From the NCBI RefSeq assembly GCF_949628265.1, contig NC_088790.1, forward strand, positions 15,752,545 to 15,816,544: a DNA stretch of 64,000 nucleotides, written 5' to 3'. The notes beneath the pieces are model-generated. The model was not told the origin of the DNA and made no database searches. It saw nothing but the letters and a program-made list of their open reading frames with translations. This document shows, in pieces, positions 46,488-60,100 of the stretch. The translations under genes and the position numbers were made by a program. This DNA comes from Cloeon dipterum (taxonomy: Eukaryota > Arthropoda > Insecta > Ephemeroptera > Baetidae). How positions within the stretch are numbered: the first letter of the stretch is position 1; every line of letters starts with the position of its first letter.

Positions 46488-49400
46488 CTGCAAAATAAAT
46501 AAAAGGATGCGATTGAGAAGGGAAATTCAGCTGCTTAAATCTAGAGTATTTATTTTTCTATTATCTAAATCTGTGTTTGTGACTTTTTGACAAACAATAA
46601 TTGCTGCTGAAACTACGATGCTGCTGCTAAGGAAGCGACTTTTCGATTTGTGTGCTTTTTAGGGATTACGGAGAGTTAAGAGTTTCTAATGTGTACGTGG
46701 TCGAATTGTGGGCACAACATACATTTTTTCCAGGACTGTGACTTTTAGACCTTTTTTATTTTTGGAAAACTTAATTATTTATATACTTTTTTGTGTGCAA
46801 ATAAACCGTTTCTGAGCTGATTTAGACGGATTATATAAACATTATTTTGGCCGAATTTACATGCTTTTCAATTAAAATTAGACTTTTCCGTCAAATAATC
46901 TTCCGTGTTTGTTAAAATTTCAGATATATCGACAAAATAGTCTTTTTTAGGAAAAATTGCACCGAATGCACGAACTAAACCTTTTTTTAAAGAAATTTAA
47001 GTTGATCAATTTTATTGTGTTTTCAAGCGGCAAGAATTGTAACAAAGATAGAAGTGATTTTATCTTTTTTAAACGAATTAAACGCCATTTTAAATTCGTG
47101 ATTGTTCTTAACTTTCATTTGGCTTTTTTTGTATAATTCTCCTTGCAATCCATTAAAACAGAAAGTGCATTTTTTCCACGTTGGAAAGAGATGTATGATT
47201 TTTGATTCAATTATCCGAAAATAGCAACAATTTCTTTGCTGGATTTTTGCCCTAAATAAAAATTGACAAAATGGCTATTTAAAAATAGCAATAAACTGAC
47301 TGTCACGTGGGGAAAATGACTGAAAAACCAACCAAATTTCAGGCTGAAAATTGAACCAAAAAATTAAATCGTGAGATAAACTTCCAAACGCGATACAAAA
47401 TTGTGCATTTTTCCTCAGACCATTGGCCGATTTAAACTGTTTTTTACAGTTTAAATCTGGTTTAAATTTAATGACTTAAACTGCACAATTTATGTTTTTG
47501 ATCGTCCGGTGACTGTGGGAAGCTCAGAAAATTAGCCAAGCGATAGTCTAAAATTCACAGTCCTAATTAATTGTATAGTTCCGTGTTAGTTGACTTCGTG
47601 TTGTGTTAAGAAAAGATTTATTTAAATTTAAATCACCTCTAGACAAGGTTAATTTTAAGATGGTATTTGAAATCACGAAAAATAATTGAAACCATTTAAT
47701 GAGTGCAGTGACCTCATGATAATTTGAAAAGCTAGAAAAGTTCATTTTTCCCAACCAGAGCCAAGCTGATTAAATGAATTAAAAATTCCGTCAAATTACT
47801 AACCTATCGTCATGACCAAAATTAAAGCAAAATTCACTAGTCCACGTTTAAAAACAATTATTATTAATTACAAACAGAGCCCAAAGATACGAAATTTCAT
47901 TTTTACCTAATAATTTTTAATGATCTGAATCCTAAATTGTGCTAGGCTTTTTTAACACATAACACACTTAACATAACAATCTGACAGACCAACTTTTTAT
48001 AGTTTCATGTCGAAAAACTTTTAAAAATTGCATATGTGGAATAAAACATAGGTTTGGTGGGCTAGATAAAATAATAAGAAAATAATGGGTCACTGCAATT
48101 GCAATATTTGATAAAGATCTCATAAGTAAATAAACTCGTTCTTCGCTTCAGTTGAAGTATTAAATTTCTGGGAAATTTGTACATATAGTGGTCTAGATTT
48201 AAATTAAATTACATATAAGCGAGCTACAATAAGGCCTCCCTATCGATGCTTATCAAGGTGAAAGAATTCTCTCAAGTTATTTTATCTATAAATAGGATAA
48301 GCCCGTCTAGGGTAAGCAGTGTGTGCGAGTGAATTTTGCGCATGCAATACCCTTACGGCAACGGAAAAGCGAAAAACAAATTCACAGCAGCCGCACAAAT
48401 ATTTAAATTACCCGGTTTTAAATTTTAGCTAGATTTCAAGTGTGAGAAAGTCATTTTTTGTTTGCCGGCCTGTCTCCCCTGCTGCTTTTAGAGCCCCACA
48501 ATCTCGCAAAGGACGGCAGCAGGCTGAGCACCAGTCCGCCCCTCTTTTTTCTCGTGGGAGGCGGCGGGGGCGGCGATGAGACAGGCCGAGGCTGCTGTCA
48601 GCACGTTTTACGTCTGCCCTGCAGGAGGGACGCCACCTTGCTCAAGCCACCCTGCTGCTAAAACGCAAAATACAAGCTCAACGCAACCCCAGTAAATTTG
48701 TCCGGATTTTAGGACGTTTGGGGGAGGTTATCAAACAAAAAAGCCACCACCAGTAGCAGCATGGTATTTCTGTTTAAAATAATTATGTCTTGCAGCAGAG
48801 AAAAAAAATCAACAAAACTATAAAAGCAAACAGTATTTTGTGTATAGTGTTGTATTTAAAAACTAACTAAAGTTCAATTATTAGAACCCATCACCAAAAA
48901 CGAACAAAATAAATTAGCACTTACAAATGAAATGGTAAAATGAGAATCAACAGGCAGAAGCTTTGGGGCACACCGGCGCTGCCATCTCCAACACATTCAA
49001 ATGAGGACCACATGATGAAAATGAAGGGACGTGTGTGTGTTAATTCATCTCTCGAGAGTTAATAATGTACGTCAAGATTGGGGGAGTGAGAATAATCAGA
49101 TTCAGAAAAAAGGAGAAGAGTGAGAAAAGTTAGACGGGAACTTTGTTATTTCGTCAAAACGTCCAGCTTATTTAAAGCGTATAGAGAAAAGGAAATGGTA
49201 AAATATTAAATGGGAATCAGTCTGACAAAATTGTGTTATCATGTGTGTGCGTGTGTGGGCGTCTGTCTGAGAACGGCGGCTTCGGGCTGACTTTTTTCTT
49301 TCTCTCTCGTCATCTTGACTCTCAGGTGATTTTCCACCACGAGCCCCAGAAAGAGGCGACCTTGTTGTTGCTGTTGACCGAGTTGCGTACCTTGGTAGCC

Positions 49401-52400
49401 GCGTCCAAGGGGTTCGTCTTGCCCCCCTTGTGGGCCGGCGAGTTGTTGGGCCGCGGCAGCGACGAGTTCTTGCGCGGCAGCGAGCTCAGCCGATTGAGCG
49501 AGTCCTTGGAGCGGCTCATCAGGGTCGACGACGCCAGCGACTCTCGACTCGACTTGAGACTCGCGCCTCCCACCACCTTTTTCAGGCTCGCCCTGCCCAA
49601 CGACCCGGCCGAATTTTTCTTCTTCTCAGGACTGCCCTTTGGAGGCGTGCCCGTCTGCAGTGGGATCCTGCTCTTATTGTTGTTATTGTTGTTGCTGCTG
49701 GGGCCGAATTTATTGTTGTTATTATTGCTGCTGACGACGCTGGACTTGTTGTTCTGCCGCTTGGGCGGCTCTGGCGGCCGGTCCACCGCCAGGGCCAGGT
49801 CGTGCGCCGACTCGGTGCTCGACGTGTTGGTCATCGCCAGCAAAATCGGGTCCTCTTGCTGCTGCTTCAGGTTCCGGCTCGACTCGTGGTGGCCATTGGT
49901 GGCCATCTTGCCGCCCGAGTGCCGCTCCAGCACTCGCACCCTGGCACGTGTTCCTTCCAGTTCTATGCTCTTTTCCTCCAGCTGAAAGAACAGCAGACGG
50001 ATCAGTCATATAGATCGCATGAGAAAAAGTGACGTGATGTACCTGAAACCTGAGTTCGTCGTTCTCCTCTCGCATCCGCTCCAGTTCACCATTGATTTCG
50101 CTTTTCCGGAGGGAAGCATGTTCCAACTCGATTTGCAAGGCCTGGAATTTTCATGTTTTATAATTTTAAATTATCTTTATGACGTTGAAATTATTGACGT
50201 TGTAGTGCGCTTCATCTGACCAGACGCTTGAAGGTTAACAAAATTGAAATATTTTAGAGTTGATAAATGTTTTAAAAGGAATAAGAGCGCAGCCTGTGGC
50301 TTTAATGCAATTTTTTGAAAGTTAAATTTGGTTGAACCAAAAGTCATATGTAAATCGCTTCTCAATATAAATAATACATTTTTCTGATTAAAATCTACAC
50401 TCACAAAACAAATCTAAATAATAAAAAGTTGGGGAATTTTAAGCTTGCTTTGAGATTCTGTTAGATGGTCTTCAAGCTAGCCTATATACACAAGCTTTAA
50501 AATTATTTCTGTACAGTTTTCTTACTAATAAAATTTTCAGGGGCTTTGTGCATTCTTTTATAATTTTTCTTCTTCAAAGTAGGCAGTTATCAGCTCAAAT
50601 GTTAGTTGTAAATTGGAAAAATTTGGAAATAAATGCGGTTTCAAGCTAGAGATTCAGATAAAAGTAGAGTTCAAAATTTTTGAAATTGCGTATCGTGCCC
50701 AAAACGTTAATTTGGACGTTTGAAAAGAGTGGTAGGAACATTTATAAATTCCATTCTTTTCTATTATTATGTTATTTTAATTAACCAACTATCAAAAAAG
50801 TTATTTTATTTTGTCTTTTTGGCGGATTGCACCAAATGAATTATTTAAAAATGACGAACTCTACCGAATGCAGGAAAAATTTAGTGCCTCTTAAACGCAA
50901 TAATTATGCAACCTGCACGTCACCTGTGTGCAACGGTTGCATTACAGGGGTTGTCTATCCATTACCTACCTCGTTATGAACGACAGAAGTGAGCAAATGT
51001 CTCTGGAGTTCAACGTGGTTGCGTTCGCCGAGGATGGCGGCCACCTTGTGCGGGCTGGGCTTGAACGAGGGCGGCAGGTTGAGCGTCACCTGCTGTGGGT
51101 CGCCGATGACGCGGTCCAAGTTGCCAAACGGCGGTTGGCTGAGGGTGGCGGGCGATGGCGACCGGCCCACCGTCGACGGCCGGTGCACGTAGCGCGGGAT
51201 GCGCGAGTCGAAGTCGAGCGGCGATGACACGCTGTCCAGTCTCGACGAACGGCGCCGCACGTGCCGTGGCGACGGACCACTCGACGAGCGCACAGGTTGG
51301 AATCCGGAAGAACGCTCACGCACCTGAGGATTTTTTTATTAAAAATAAGTTTGTTTTAGGGTTTCTAAAGAGCAAGTGTAATTAAAAATCTATCATTTGT
51401 AACTGAAAGAAACAGCAAAAATGGAAAAATATTATTTATCAAATGGTTTGCCCAACACTTACATATATATAAAAAATATGATTGTTTATCTTGAGAAGTG
51501 TATTAAAATATTTTGATTTAGAACTGAATCAACATCTAACTTTCCATTTGGACAAGCAAACATCAAGAAAGTCTATCTATGACTCAATTTTTGCAAACAT
51601 AAATAAATATTTACTCGATAATCAAATTACCTGCCTTGACAAATTTATGGTTTTCAAAATTCGGTACACACCTGACTAGAAGCCCTTGGCGACTCGAGCT
51701 TAAGGTTGCGTCTTGGCGAAGTGGACGACATCGAGCAGACACAGCTGTTGCGGGCGGACAGCAGCAACTGGTCTTCGAGGCCGCGTCTGATGGACGAGAT
51801 CTGATGCAGCTCAGCCTGCAACTGCGACACGCGAGCCCGGGACTGCAGAGTTTCAGCTTCCATTTCAGTCACCTGCAGCCAAACAAAATTTAAATAAATA
51901 GATATTCACAAAAAAAATCAATTTAGGGTTGCAAAAAACTCGCTAATGATAAACTATTTTTTTTTTATTTAATTTTCTTTGAAGTTTTTACCAGTTTATT
52001 GAAGACATTATTTGGTTGAATTTTTCACCATATAATCGATTATTTTGAGATTTCTAGCGAAATAAATTTGAAAAAAATCGTCTGATAAAAAAACGATAAA
52101 AACCAGAGGTGAAAAAACCTGCAGGTATGAAAATGAAACCCTGAATCAATTAGAACCTCGTGTTTGAAAAGAAAACAGAATTAATAAAATAAAGCGCACC
52201 TTGTCGAGGAGGACGTCTCGCTCCATGCGAAGCCTGCGCACCTCGGAAGGGTCGTCGTCATCGCCCCAGCTTCGCACCCCTGGGGGCGGACTCCAGTCTG
52301 CGGCGGCGGTGCCTTCGCCCCCGCCGCCTCTCACAGCCTCATGCTGCAGTTTGGTCTGCAGCTCTTGCACCTCGTTGCGCAGGCGGGATCCCTTGCGCTG

Positions 52401-54698
52401 GATCACGTCCAGCAGGTTCCACAGCTCGTCCATGGAGGCGTCTGAGTTGACGCCACCACTGCTGCTTCCACCGCTTGACGCCTTCACCGACGCACCACTG
52501 CTATGGTGCTCCTTCGTCTCCGTGCTGAAAATTATTAAAATTAATTAAATGAGGACAATGACGGAAAATAGTAGAACGTGATCCTAAAAGTTAAAAAATA
52601 TATAGGTGTGTGACCCATTAAAATACAAAATTGATTTCAAATATAAGTTCCGCCAGGAAAAACCTGGAAATCGGTACCAAAAATGGCTAATTAACAAATT
52701 TAAATTCCTTGAAAAACTCACCCCTTGGAGTGCGGGTTATTTTCAACCCACTAGAAAAGTCAAAATTAGTAATTGACACCAAAACCCGGACAAAAATAGC
52801 AAAATCGAAGAATTTTCAAATAAAATCGATTTTTGGGGTGGAAAAACCTTCCCATATTCGAGTGAAATTATTTGCTCAAAAGCTAGGAATTTGAATTGAT
52901 TTTTTTTGCTTTAAAAATCTATTAACCAATGAAAAAAAAAACAATAAACTACAAGGAGTAGAGTTCTTTACCATTCATACCATCAGTTAAATAATAATAT
53001 AAAATAATTTACTAGCCAAATCCAAGCATCAAAACGGGCTCTAAAAGAATGCAAATTTTTTTCTGCTTCATCTAATTGTGAGAAGAATCCAGCTTGGATT
53101 GCAAAGATATTTATTTGGCTCGCCGATTTAATTTTAGGCATAGGAATCATCAACACACCTGAATCCAGAGTCCTGGACCGTGCTGCAGGAGGCGGCGCCC
53201 TCGGTGCTTTTGGGCCCTTTGGGCAGCTTGGTCATCTCTGCCGAGCTGTCATCGGCCGTGGGCGAGCTGCGCTCCTTGGGGATGCGACGCCGCACGCGCA
53301 CCCCCGGCCCCCAGCCGGGCCCCACGGCCGTGGTGGACGGCGTGGCGGGCGCCGACGAGGTGCTCGCCTCCGGCAGGTTCACTTCGCTGCCCATGGTCGA
53401 GGAGGCGGACGAGATTTTGTTTCGCAGGTGGGGAAACGTTTCGATCACCAGCTCGCGAAACTCGAGTAAGGCGCCCACTTCGTTTTGCAGCTCCTGCGAC
53501 ATATCGGTAAATTTACGTGAAAAACAGTTGGTAGCATTATAAATATGGAACTTTTTCGTGAATTTAGCATTAAATCAAATTCGGAAAACTTCTGTCATCA
53601 AATATAAATACTTTTATTTTGTTTCCATTTTAAGAAGAGTTTAGCCAAAGGGTGGAAAACTGAAAAAAGACAGCAGTTTTTTTTCTTGAAAAAAAATGCA
53701 TTCCTCTAAATTTATATTTTGAAATGTTTCAAAATAGGAAACCCATATTTAGCCAATTTACCGTCTAACCGTTTTTCCAATTAAATTATTCATCCTGTGA
53801 CATCCATGAGACGTCCAAAAACTTAGCAAGCGGCATTCTATCCTAAGCCTAGGTTAATTTTTGTTTGAAGTTTTTCTTTGCTTCAAATTTTATATAATTT
53901 CTGATTGCAATAAAGGAGTGGCATAAGAAAACCAATTATTTTTTCAGGTGGCATCGTTTTATAAAAAATTTACTCCACCATAGGATCCATATCAGAAAAA
54001 TTTATTCAGTATTGTAATATAATTTTACAAATTGTAATTCATGACGAAAAACCTGCAAAAGAATTAATTTAAATGCCTATCTGATTGCTCTTAGATTACA
54101 ATATATTAATTTTACTAAGAAAATCATGTGTAACGCAGCTGTGACATCAGCAATCAACAAGGCAATGTAATATGTATAATATATGTGCGTCAATTAGTTT
54201 GGGGAAGAGGATAAAACGCGAGATAAAAAAAAGAACAATCCACGCCGAAAGATTGATAATGAATGAGAGCATACTCCTGACCGAGGCAGATAATAATCAA
54301 AAGCAAAGCGCCAAAATATGTATTTAGTCTTATCGCCGCTTTTGCTGAACATGATGCACATTTATATTTTAAGAGAATTTTATCAACATCAGGCAGTAAA
54401 AAGTCGGTTACTGGTTATCGCGTATGGATGCCCCGTTTCTTTATATTGCATGGCGAAAATATAGAATAAACAAGATAAGATGCGGTGAAATGCGCTTACA
54501 AAACAGGCATAAACTCGTTCGGGTTGGCAAAAAAAAAAAAAAAAAAAAAATCCGCTTTCTTTTAAAGAGCGAGTGACATCACACCGTTTTAAAGGCTCAC
54601 TATACTGCATGCAGTTAGCTTTTTGCACATGACGAAAGCAGCTGGATCCTATAATTTATATATCTCCGGTTGATATTAAACGCGGTCGTCGACGGAGT

Positions 54699-54782
<84 letters not shown>

Positions 54783-57143
54783 AAAATAATGACACACAGC
54801 AGTTCGAATAGCTCCGCGTGGGTTCGGACAGAGCGAGAGAGACATTTATTTTCTTTGACAACGGGTTTTTAATCATTTATCTCCGCGCCAGTAGGAAATT
54901 ACATAATGCTGAGTGTAAGGCAACTTTACAAAAATGATCGTGTATAGTGAAAGAGAGCGAGGCAATCTGTATCTTGTCGTTCCGAGAAGAGTGAGTGAAC
55001 GATTACATTATGCGTGCAGGCGAGTCATCTCAAAAGCGCCATTAATCAACCGCGTTTTTTAAATCATTATCCAGTTTTTCTAACAAACACAAATGGATAT
55101 TTTTGGGGATCGGTATTCACAGTTACCAAAATGATTCCTGCTCTTACTAGGAGAGCGCATCTAATCAACCGAAAAATTTCTTTTTTCTCACTTGCAAACT
55201 ACAGAGATTTTTTTCTTTGGTAAATTGTTATCTTTTATTTAACAATATCGAATAGCATCGACAAAACTAAAAATATTCGGATTGAAAGGAAGGTTCACTT
55301 GCAAGTGGGAAGCAATCGGCACACATTCCGCTTTTTTCTGCCACAGATGGAAATAATAATATATAATCCACCTGATACAAATTTCTTGAGGTCGCCTTCG
55401 AACGTCAAATTTGACGTTGATGGGAAACTGAAATTGATAATTACGACCCAGCAGCCTTCAGAGCGTGCGCGGATGACCTTTTCGGGCTTAGCTTTTTCCT
55501 TCACGCATGTCATCCATTTAAATGGCGCAGGTGACTCGACTTTTGTGAGAAAATTGGCGTGTTATTTGGAAAGGTCTTTCGGTGAGAGCTGCTGCCGGGC
55601 GAGCAAGTGCAGTTAGTTATGATTTTATGGAGTCACGGGCGACTGAAGCCGCGCGCGGAAAAAAGCGCGGCGTTGGTCCTGCGAACGGTGGACGCAGCCA
55701 GCGTGACAGCAGCAGCGGAAACCAAAGTACGCCGGCATGCAACGTGTTGACCAGGTAACAAAAAAATCCGACAGCTAGAGATTTCGGCACGGGAGATGCA
55801 CACACACTCCGCAAAATTTAGAGAGTCGCCGCACGCCGACAGAAAAAGGACGATTTCGCCTCGGCATCTGTTTGGTTTGGTTTATGGCTCCCGTAAAAGG
55901 AGCAAAAGTCTAGGATTGCCACGGTATTTAGGGTGAAAGTGCATACTTTTGCTTCTGTTATGATATGATCATTACGCGGATAAGGAAGAAGCTTTTGTTT
56001 TAACAACGCCAGAAAAACAAATGACCAACTGTGAAATTTCGTGGTTTTAGCCGTCCGTTCTTATACAATCTTGAGTGGCTAATATGTAAGAGCCATAAAA
56101 TACAAAACACTCATAAAACTTCATTTTAGGAAAAAACGAAACAATTTTTATTATTTTTTTTCTAATTTGACTTGATGACTATATTAGTAGTTGAGCATAT
56201 TGTTATTCTGAGTAATAATCTTCAGTGTAAAATACTCAATTCCAGACCAAGTATATAAGTTAAATATCAGAATTTGCAAAATTTCTCAAAAATTTTAATA
56301 TTTTTCCGCTTGAATAGGATTGCACTCGTCGTGATGTCGTAATCTTTCGTGAGAATTATAAGAAATATTTAACTACTGCTTGGCGAAATAATTCATGATT
56401 TTCTTTAACTTGCCGCTTTATTACATTGCAAATTTTGAAGCTGATTTTTTTCAGAAATTTTAACGGCAACTTGTAAAAAATTAAGTTATTTCCCAAATTT
56501 CAAATATAATATTCAAACTAAAATTATTACTGTTCAAAATTGTCCATTACAAGCCTCTACAGTTTTCAAATTTAGAAATTAGTGATGTCTACCAAAAAAT
56601 CCCACATTATAGGAGTTTGTTTAACCGTGGGAAATATTAGTTTTCAAAATACACGCTGCTTTTCAAGTCATCATTGATGACCTTGAAAAAGTAATTTAGG
56701 ATGTCAGGCTAAGATTATATTAAAAAAAGAATAAAATTGTAGTAAATACAACAAAAATACATCAAATAAATACCTATTCCATACCACCGAGTGAAAATTT
56801 TGTCAGATAAAAGTAAAAAGCACTTTAGTGAGATTAAGAATTCTAATTTACCTCCACCGTTGGAATATTTTAATTTAAAATTATTAAAATTAATTTTATA
56901 AAATTTTAACGTTTGAAAATGTTGAGAAACGATGCTCACCTGCAGGGCGACGAGTGACTTTGCCTGCTCATGGACTAAATACTGGAAGGGGGCTGCGGTA
57001 ATCTGCGGTGCCGCCGGCGCGGGGGCGACAGTGGACGCCGCGCCCCCGGTTAACGGAGGCTGGGCAGGGTGGGGGCGGACCTCAAGGGCGTTCGCGGCGC
57101 CCGCAAGCGCCGGTTGTGGCGCCGTCCCTCCACTGTCAGGAAC
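46269..57143 (-). CDS. Coiled-coil, Ser/Pro-rich protein with two SxIP motifs; 5' end missing
   Basis: I do not recognise the family. Exons in reverse are 57143-56940, 53493-53159, 52524-52200, 51872-51672, 51323-50970, 50141-50043, 49981-49391 and 46487-46269. All have GT-AG boundaries and matching phases, giving 775 residues without a start codon. The first visible exon begins in phase 0 after an acceptor, so at least one 5' exon lies upstream, perhaps beyond the window. Order of parts: Ala/Pro-rich; helix ELQNEVGALLEFRELVIETF; acidic/Ser-rich; MDELWNLLDVIQRKGSRLR helix; a long coiled coil (RMERDVLLDKVTEMEAETL onward); a basic Ser/Arg region with DSRIPRY; a second coil (ELERMREENDELRFQ); and a tail with poly-Asn runs and NKSRIPLQ. 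SRIP in basic, Ser/Pro-rich sequence is the EB1-binding SxIP form, so a microtubule plus-end or cytoskeletal role is inferred. Confidence 0.78.
47429..47457. repeat. Perfect 12-bp hairpin with T5 loop
   Basis: GATTTAAACTGT, then five T, then the exact reverse complement ACAGTTTAAATC. It lies in the last intron of the coiled-coil gene. No open frame is near. Confidence 0.6.
48598..48651 (-). other. Candidate third C-terminal exon of the coiled-coil gene
   Basis: After the tandem acceptors TAG-CAG-CAG, the minus strand reads 17 codons and a stop (GGLSKVASLLQGRRKTC) in phase 0 with the donor at 49391. The KVAS string also occurs near the readthrough C-terminus (NKVASFWGSWWKIT). The evidence is only splice context, phase and that resemblance. 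Confidence 0.3.
49322..49390 (-). other. Readthrough C-terminus of the coiled-coil gene
   Basis: If the AAG/GTACGC donor at 49391 is not used, the frame stays open for 22 more codons and ends in SFWGSWWKIT before TGA. This gives a 725-residue partial product. The aromatic ending looks like protein rather than intron, suggesting a genuine alternative terminal exon. Confidence 0.5.
49661..49672 (-). other. SxIP motif 2 (SRIP)
   Basis: Encodes S-R-I-P within NKSRIPLQTGTPPK, preceded by poly-Asn and followed by basic/Pro-rich residues, the usual context of EB1-binding motifs. Confidence 0.5.
51195..51206 (-). other. SxIP motif 1 (SRIP)
   Basis: Encodes S-R-I-P within DFDSRIPRYVHRPS, in a Ser/Arg-rich linker between the two coiled-coil parts. 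Confidence 0.45.
53494..56939 (-). other. Intron of the coiled-coil gene
   Basis: A 3.4-kb intron holding an A-tract near 54531-54551 and a long GA tract at 54705-54777. I see no exon-like open frame of matching phase on the minus strand. Confidence 0.6.
54705..54777. repeat. (GA)n microsatellite
   Basis: About 70 bases of nearly uninterrupted GA dinucleotides. On the minus strand this is a (TC)n tract inside an intron of the coiled-coil gene. GA tracts can bind GAGA-type factors in insects, but its intronic position gives no direct evidence for that. Confidence 0.95.
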
Positions 57144-60100
57144 CTGAAACACACAGGAAAACAATTTCAAATTCAATGCTCTCCACGGTGAGTTCAAAAC
57201 AGAGTAAAAAATAAAAACGAGAATTCCTTGGCTATTTCCGCTTATTATTTCTCTAGACAATTTTTCACCGGCACTTTTTGATCTTCCAAAGTGTCGGCGG
57301 CGTGCGTTATTTGTCGTAATTATTTTGCAACGCTCCATTCTCATCGATACGGCATTTGCGGACGGTTGGCTTGGCATAACGTGTATTTCCCAACGCATTG
57401 AGCGTACACATAACTAGCCACAATGCACTCTTTCCCAGCAGCAGCATGCATACCGATCATTTTCTGAACAGAGCGCAAACACAAGATTTTTCCCGCGGCT
57501 CTGCTGCGGCGAGAATATTCCATTTCATCCGTGCTTTGCTCAATGATGATGACAATAATAAAGCACACACGCCACAACACCTCGCAGCAATAAGAATAAA
57601 TCGCGTGTGCCCAACTAGGATTTCCTACACACATACAGGCGTCGGTGATTAATTTGCTAGTTTTTTTCCGACCGAGCTTGTCTCATTACTTGCTTTGCGA
57701 CACCCTCCGTGCCATTTTTATTTATTGTTTTCTGTCTGTAGCTGTACGATTTGCATCTGACAGTAATCTAAACGCGGAACACCATAAAACACCATTTCGG
57801 TCCAAAAAAGGGAAAACTTCCTTCCTGGAGAGATTTCTTTTTTTGCTGTCATGGAGACGCGCCCTAGGATAATGGCACCGCCGACACGATCCTCATTCTC
57901 CGCCACAACAATGACAAACTCGTGTTTTGAAATGTGTAACGGCTGCTTCTGTCGTCCTGGTCTGCTGCTGATGCTGCTGCGCGACTAAAAAAATCAGCTC
58001 GGAAGAGGAGTGAGCCACGCACTTTTCAAAATATTTCCAACGCAAACAAGCCAACGACAGACACGCAGTCACGTCTCTATATTATAGAGTTCAACTAGGG
58101 TTGCCACGAGGGGATATTTTCCGGAAATTTAGGAAGTATGTTTGATCTCATCTGAGATTTTTTTTTGCAAATTTAGGTATTGTTTAGTATTGTTCATGTT
58201 AAACAATTCTTAGATGATTTTTTAATATCTGATGTAGCATATTGAGCGATTTTTGGTAATTTCAGACAGCTTTAAGATATCAAAAATCAACCATCTCTCA
58301 AACTTTGGTTGAACAATTTATTTTAAGTTGTTATTACTTTTCCGGGAAAAAGTTAAATCATTCTCTGCATCAGCAGATAGTTTTATACTGAGTTAAAAGC
58401 TCATGTGTTTACAAATATGTACAAGGATTGAGTTAAAAGGTTTTGAAGAATTTTAAATTACTAACAGGGTATAGTGACATTTAATTTGTGCCCAAAATTT
58501 GCAAATATTCAAAGCCATTTAATTTTTCTTGTTTAAGAAAAAACTCAAATTCCTAATTTATTACATCAAATGACTTTTGAAACCACACTAGGGTCAACTG
58601 AGATTGTTTTAGTCAGATGGAATCCTAGGAGGCCACGCATCAAGTCTTACAATCTCAGAAGCCCAGATGTGTGGCAACCCTATTGGGTTTCTCAATCGCG
58701 AGGACGACGTCAGGTGCGCACTTTCCAACGGTCCCCAAATGCACGCAAGCAAGGCGCGGAATGAGTGTCACTCACTCTTCAAAGAATGCACGCACCTGTC
58801 TTTTTCACGCGCTGCGAAGGCGAGCAAGCAGCCACCCGATGGATTCCAAACGGAACCAATCGTCAATGCGATTGGATTGCAAATGCGATCGAATGGACAA
58901 ATTGAATTGTGAAACTGTATGGAGCTGAACTTTGTGGTTTCACAACAAAACATTCGTTATTGGAACTTAATTTATTAGAAAATTGTGCTCACTGCTTTCA
59001 ACAATAACATTGAAAAGTCCAAGTGCATTATCATTATTTTTAATTGGTATTTACTAAAATATGCTGCTGTTCATTTTTACCTTCGCAGGTGTCCGAGACA
59101 AACTGCAGCAGATTAATTATATTCAGTTTATTTCCACTTGCCTGAGCGATTTTTCATTCCCGAACCTCAAGGTAACTAGCAGTAGTAGAGCAATTAAAAT
59201 AGTTGCGGACGATATCAAGTACCTTGAGCCGAGAAAGCACGCATTTGAACAATTATTTGGGTTGCAGAAGCCAATTTTCCGCCCCAAAGTCGCCATCGAC
59301 TCGTGTTTCCGTTCTCTTGGAACGAGTTAATTGGACCCGGTTGGTGATTAATTTTTGGCCATTTTTCAGCGCAACGGATGGGGCCCGTCTGGTTTGATTG
59401 CTGGTTTTTAATTTGGGAAAAACAAGCAGACAAGCTCATGGGAGAGTCATTTTCCTTCCGTTTCACCTTCGGCGGTGTTTCGTCATTGTTAATTATTGCG
59501 AGAGAGGAAGGAATCGTTTGTAAGCTTCTCTCGCGTACGTAAGAGAGTTTGTTCTTCTACAGACCGTGGGAAATTGCAAATTTTACAACTTTTTACACGG
59601 GATTATTGCAAAAGTTGCTGTAAGGTAAATTGCTAGAAGCTGATAAAAGATAAAAATTAATTATAATTATCAGCACCTTTCCATAATTTATATATTTTAT
59701 GAAAGCGAAGCCATAGTTTCTATTCCTTCAGTTGGAGACCGCAGTTTTTCAATGCGCTATTTCTCTTTCAAAATTGACCGCAAAATTTTGTAAGTATTCT
59801 ATACGATAGTAATGAAATTATATATATCCCTGTCATTGTTATCGAAAATAAATTTGATTTTACTAGCACTTACAACGGAAAATATATTTATTATTTAAAA
59901 CAATGAAAATAAATCACAAAAACATGCAAGAAAATTACGACAGATTGAGGAGGATGAACTTTCGGCGCTAGACAGTGATGTTTTCCCGAGGTTTCACGCC
60001 AACCGAATCCATCGTTTCTATAATCTCCGTTTATAAAATTCGTTCACCTGTGAAAAATGACTCCTCGTACGCATCCCATAGGAGGTGAAAATTTTTTCAA

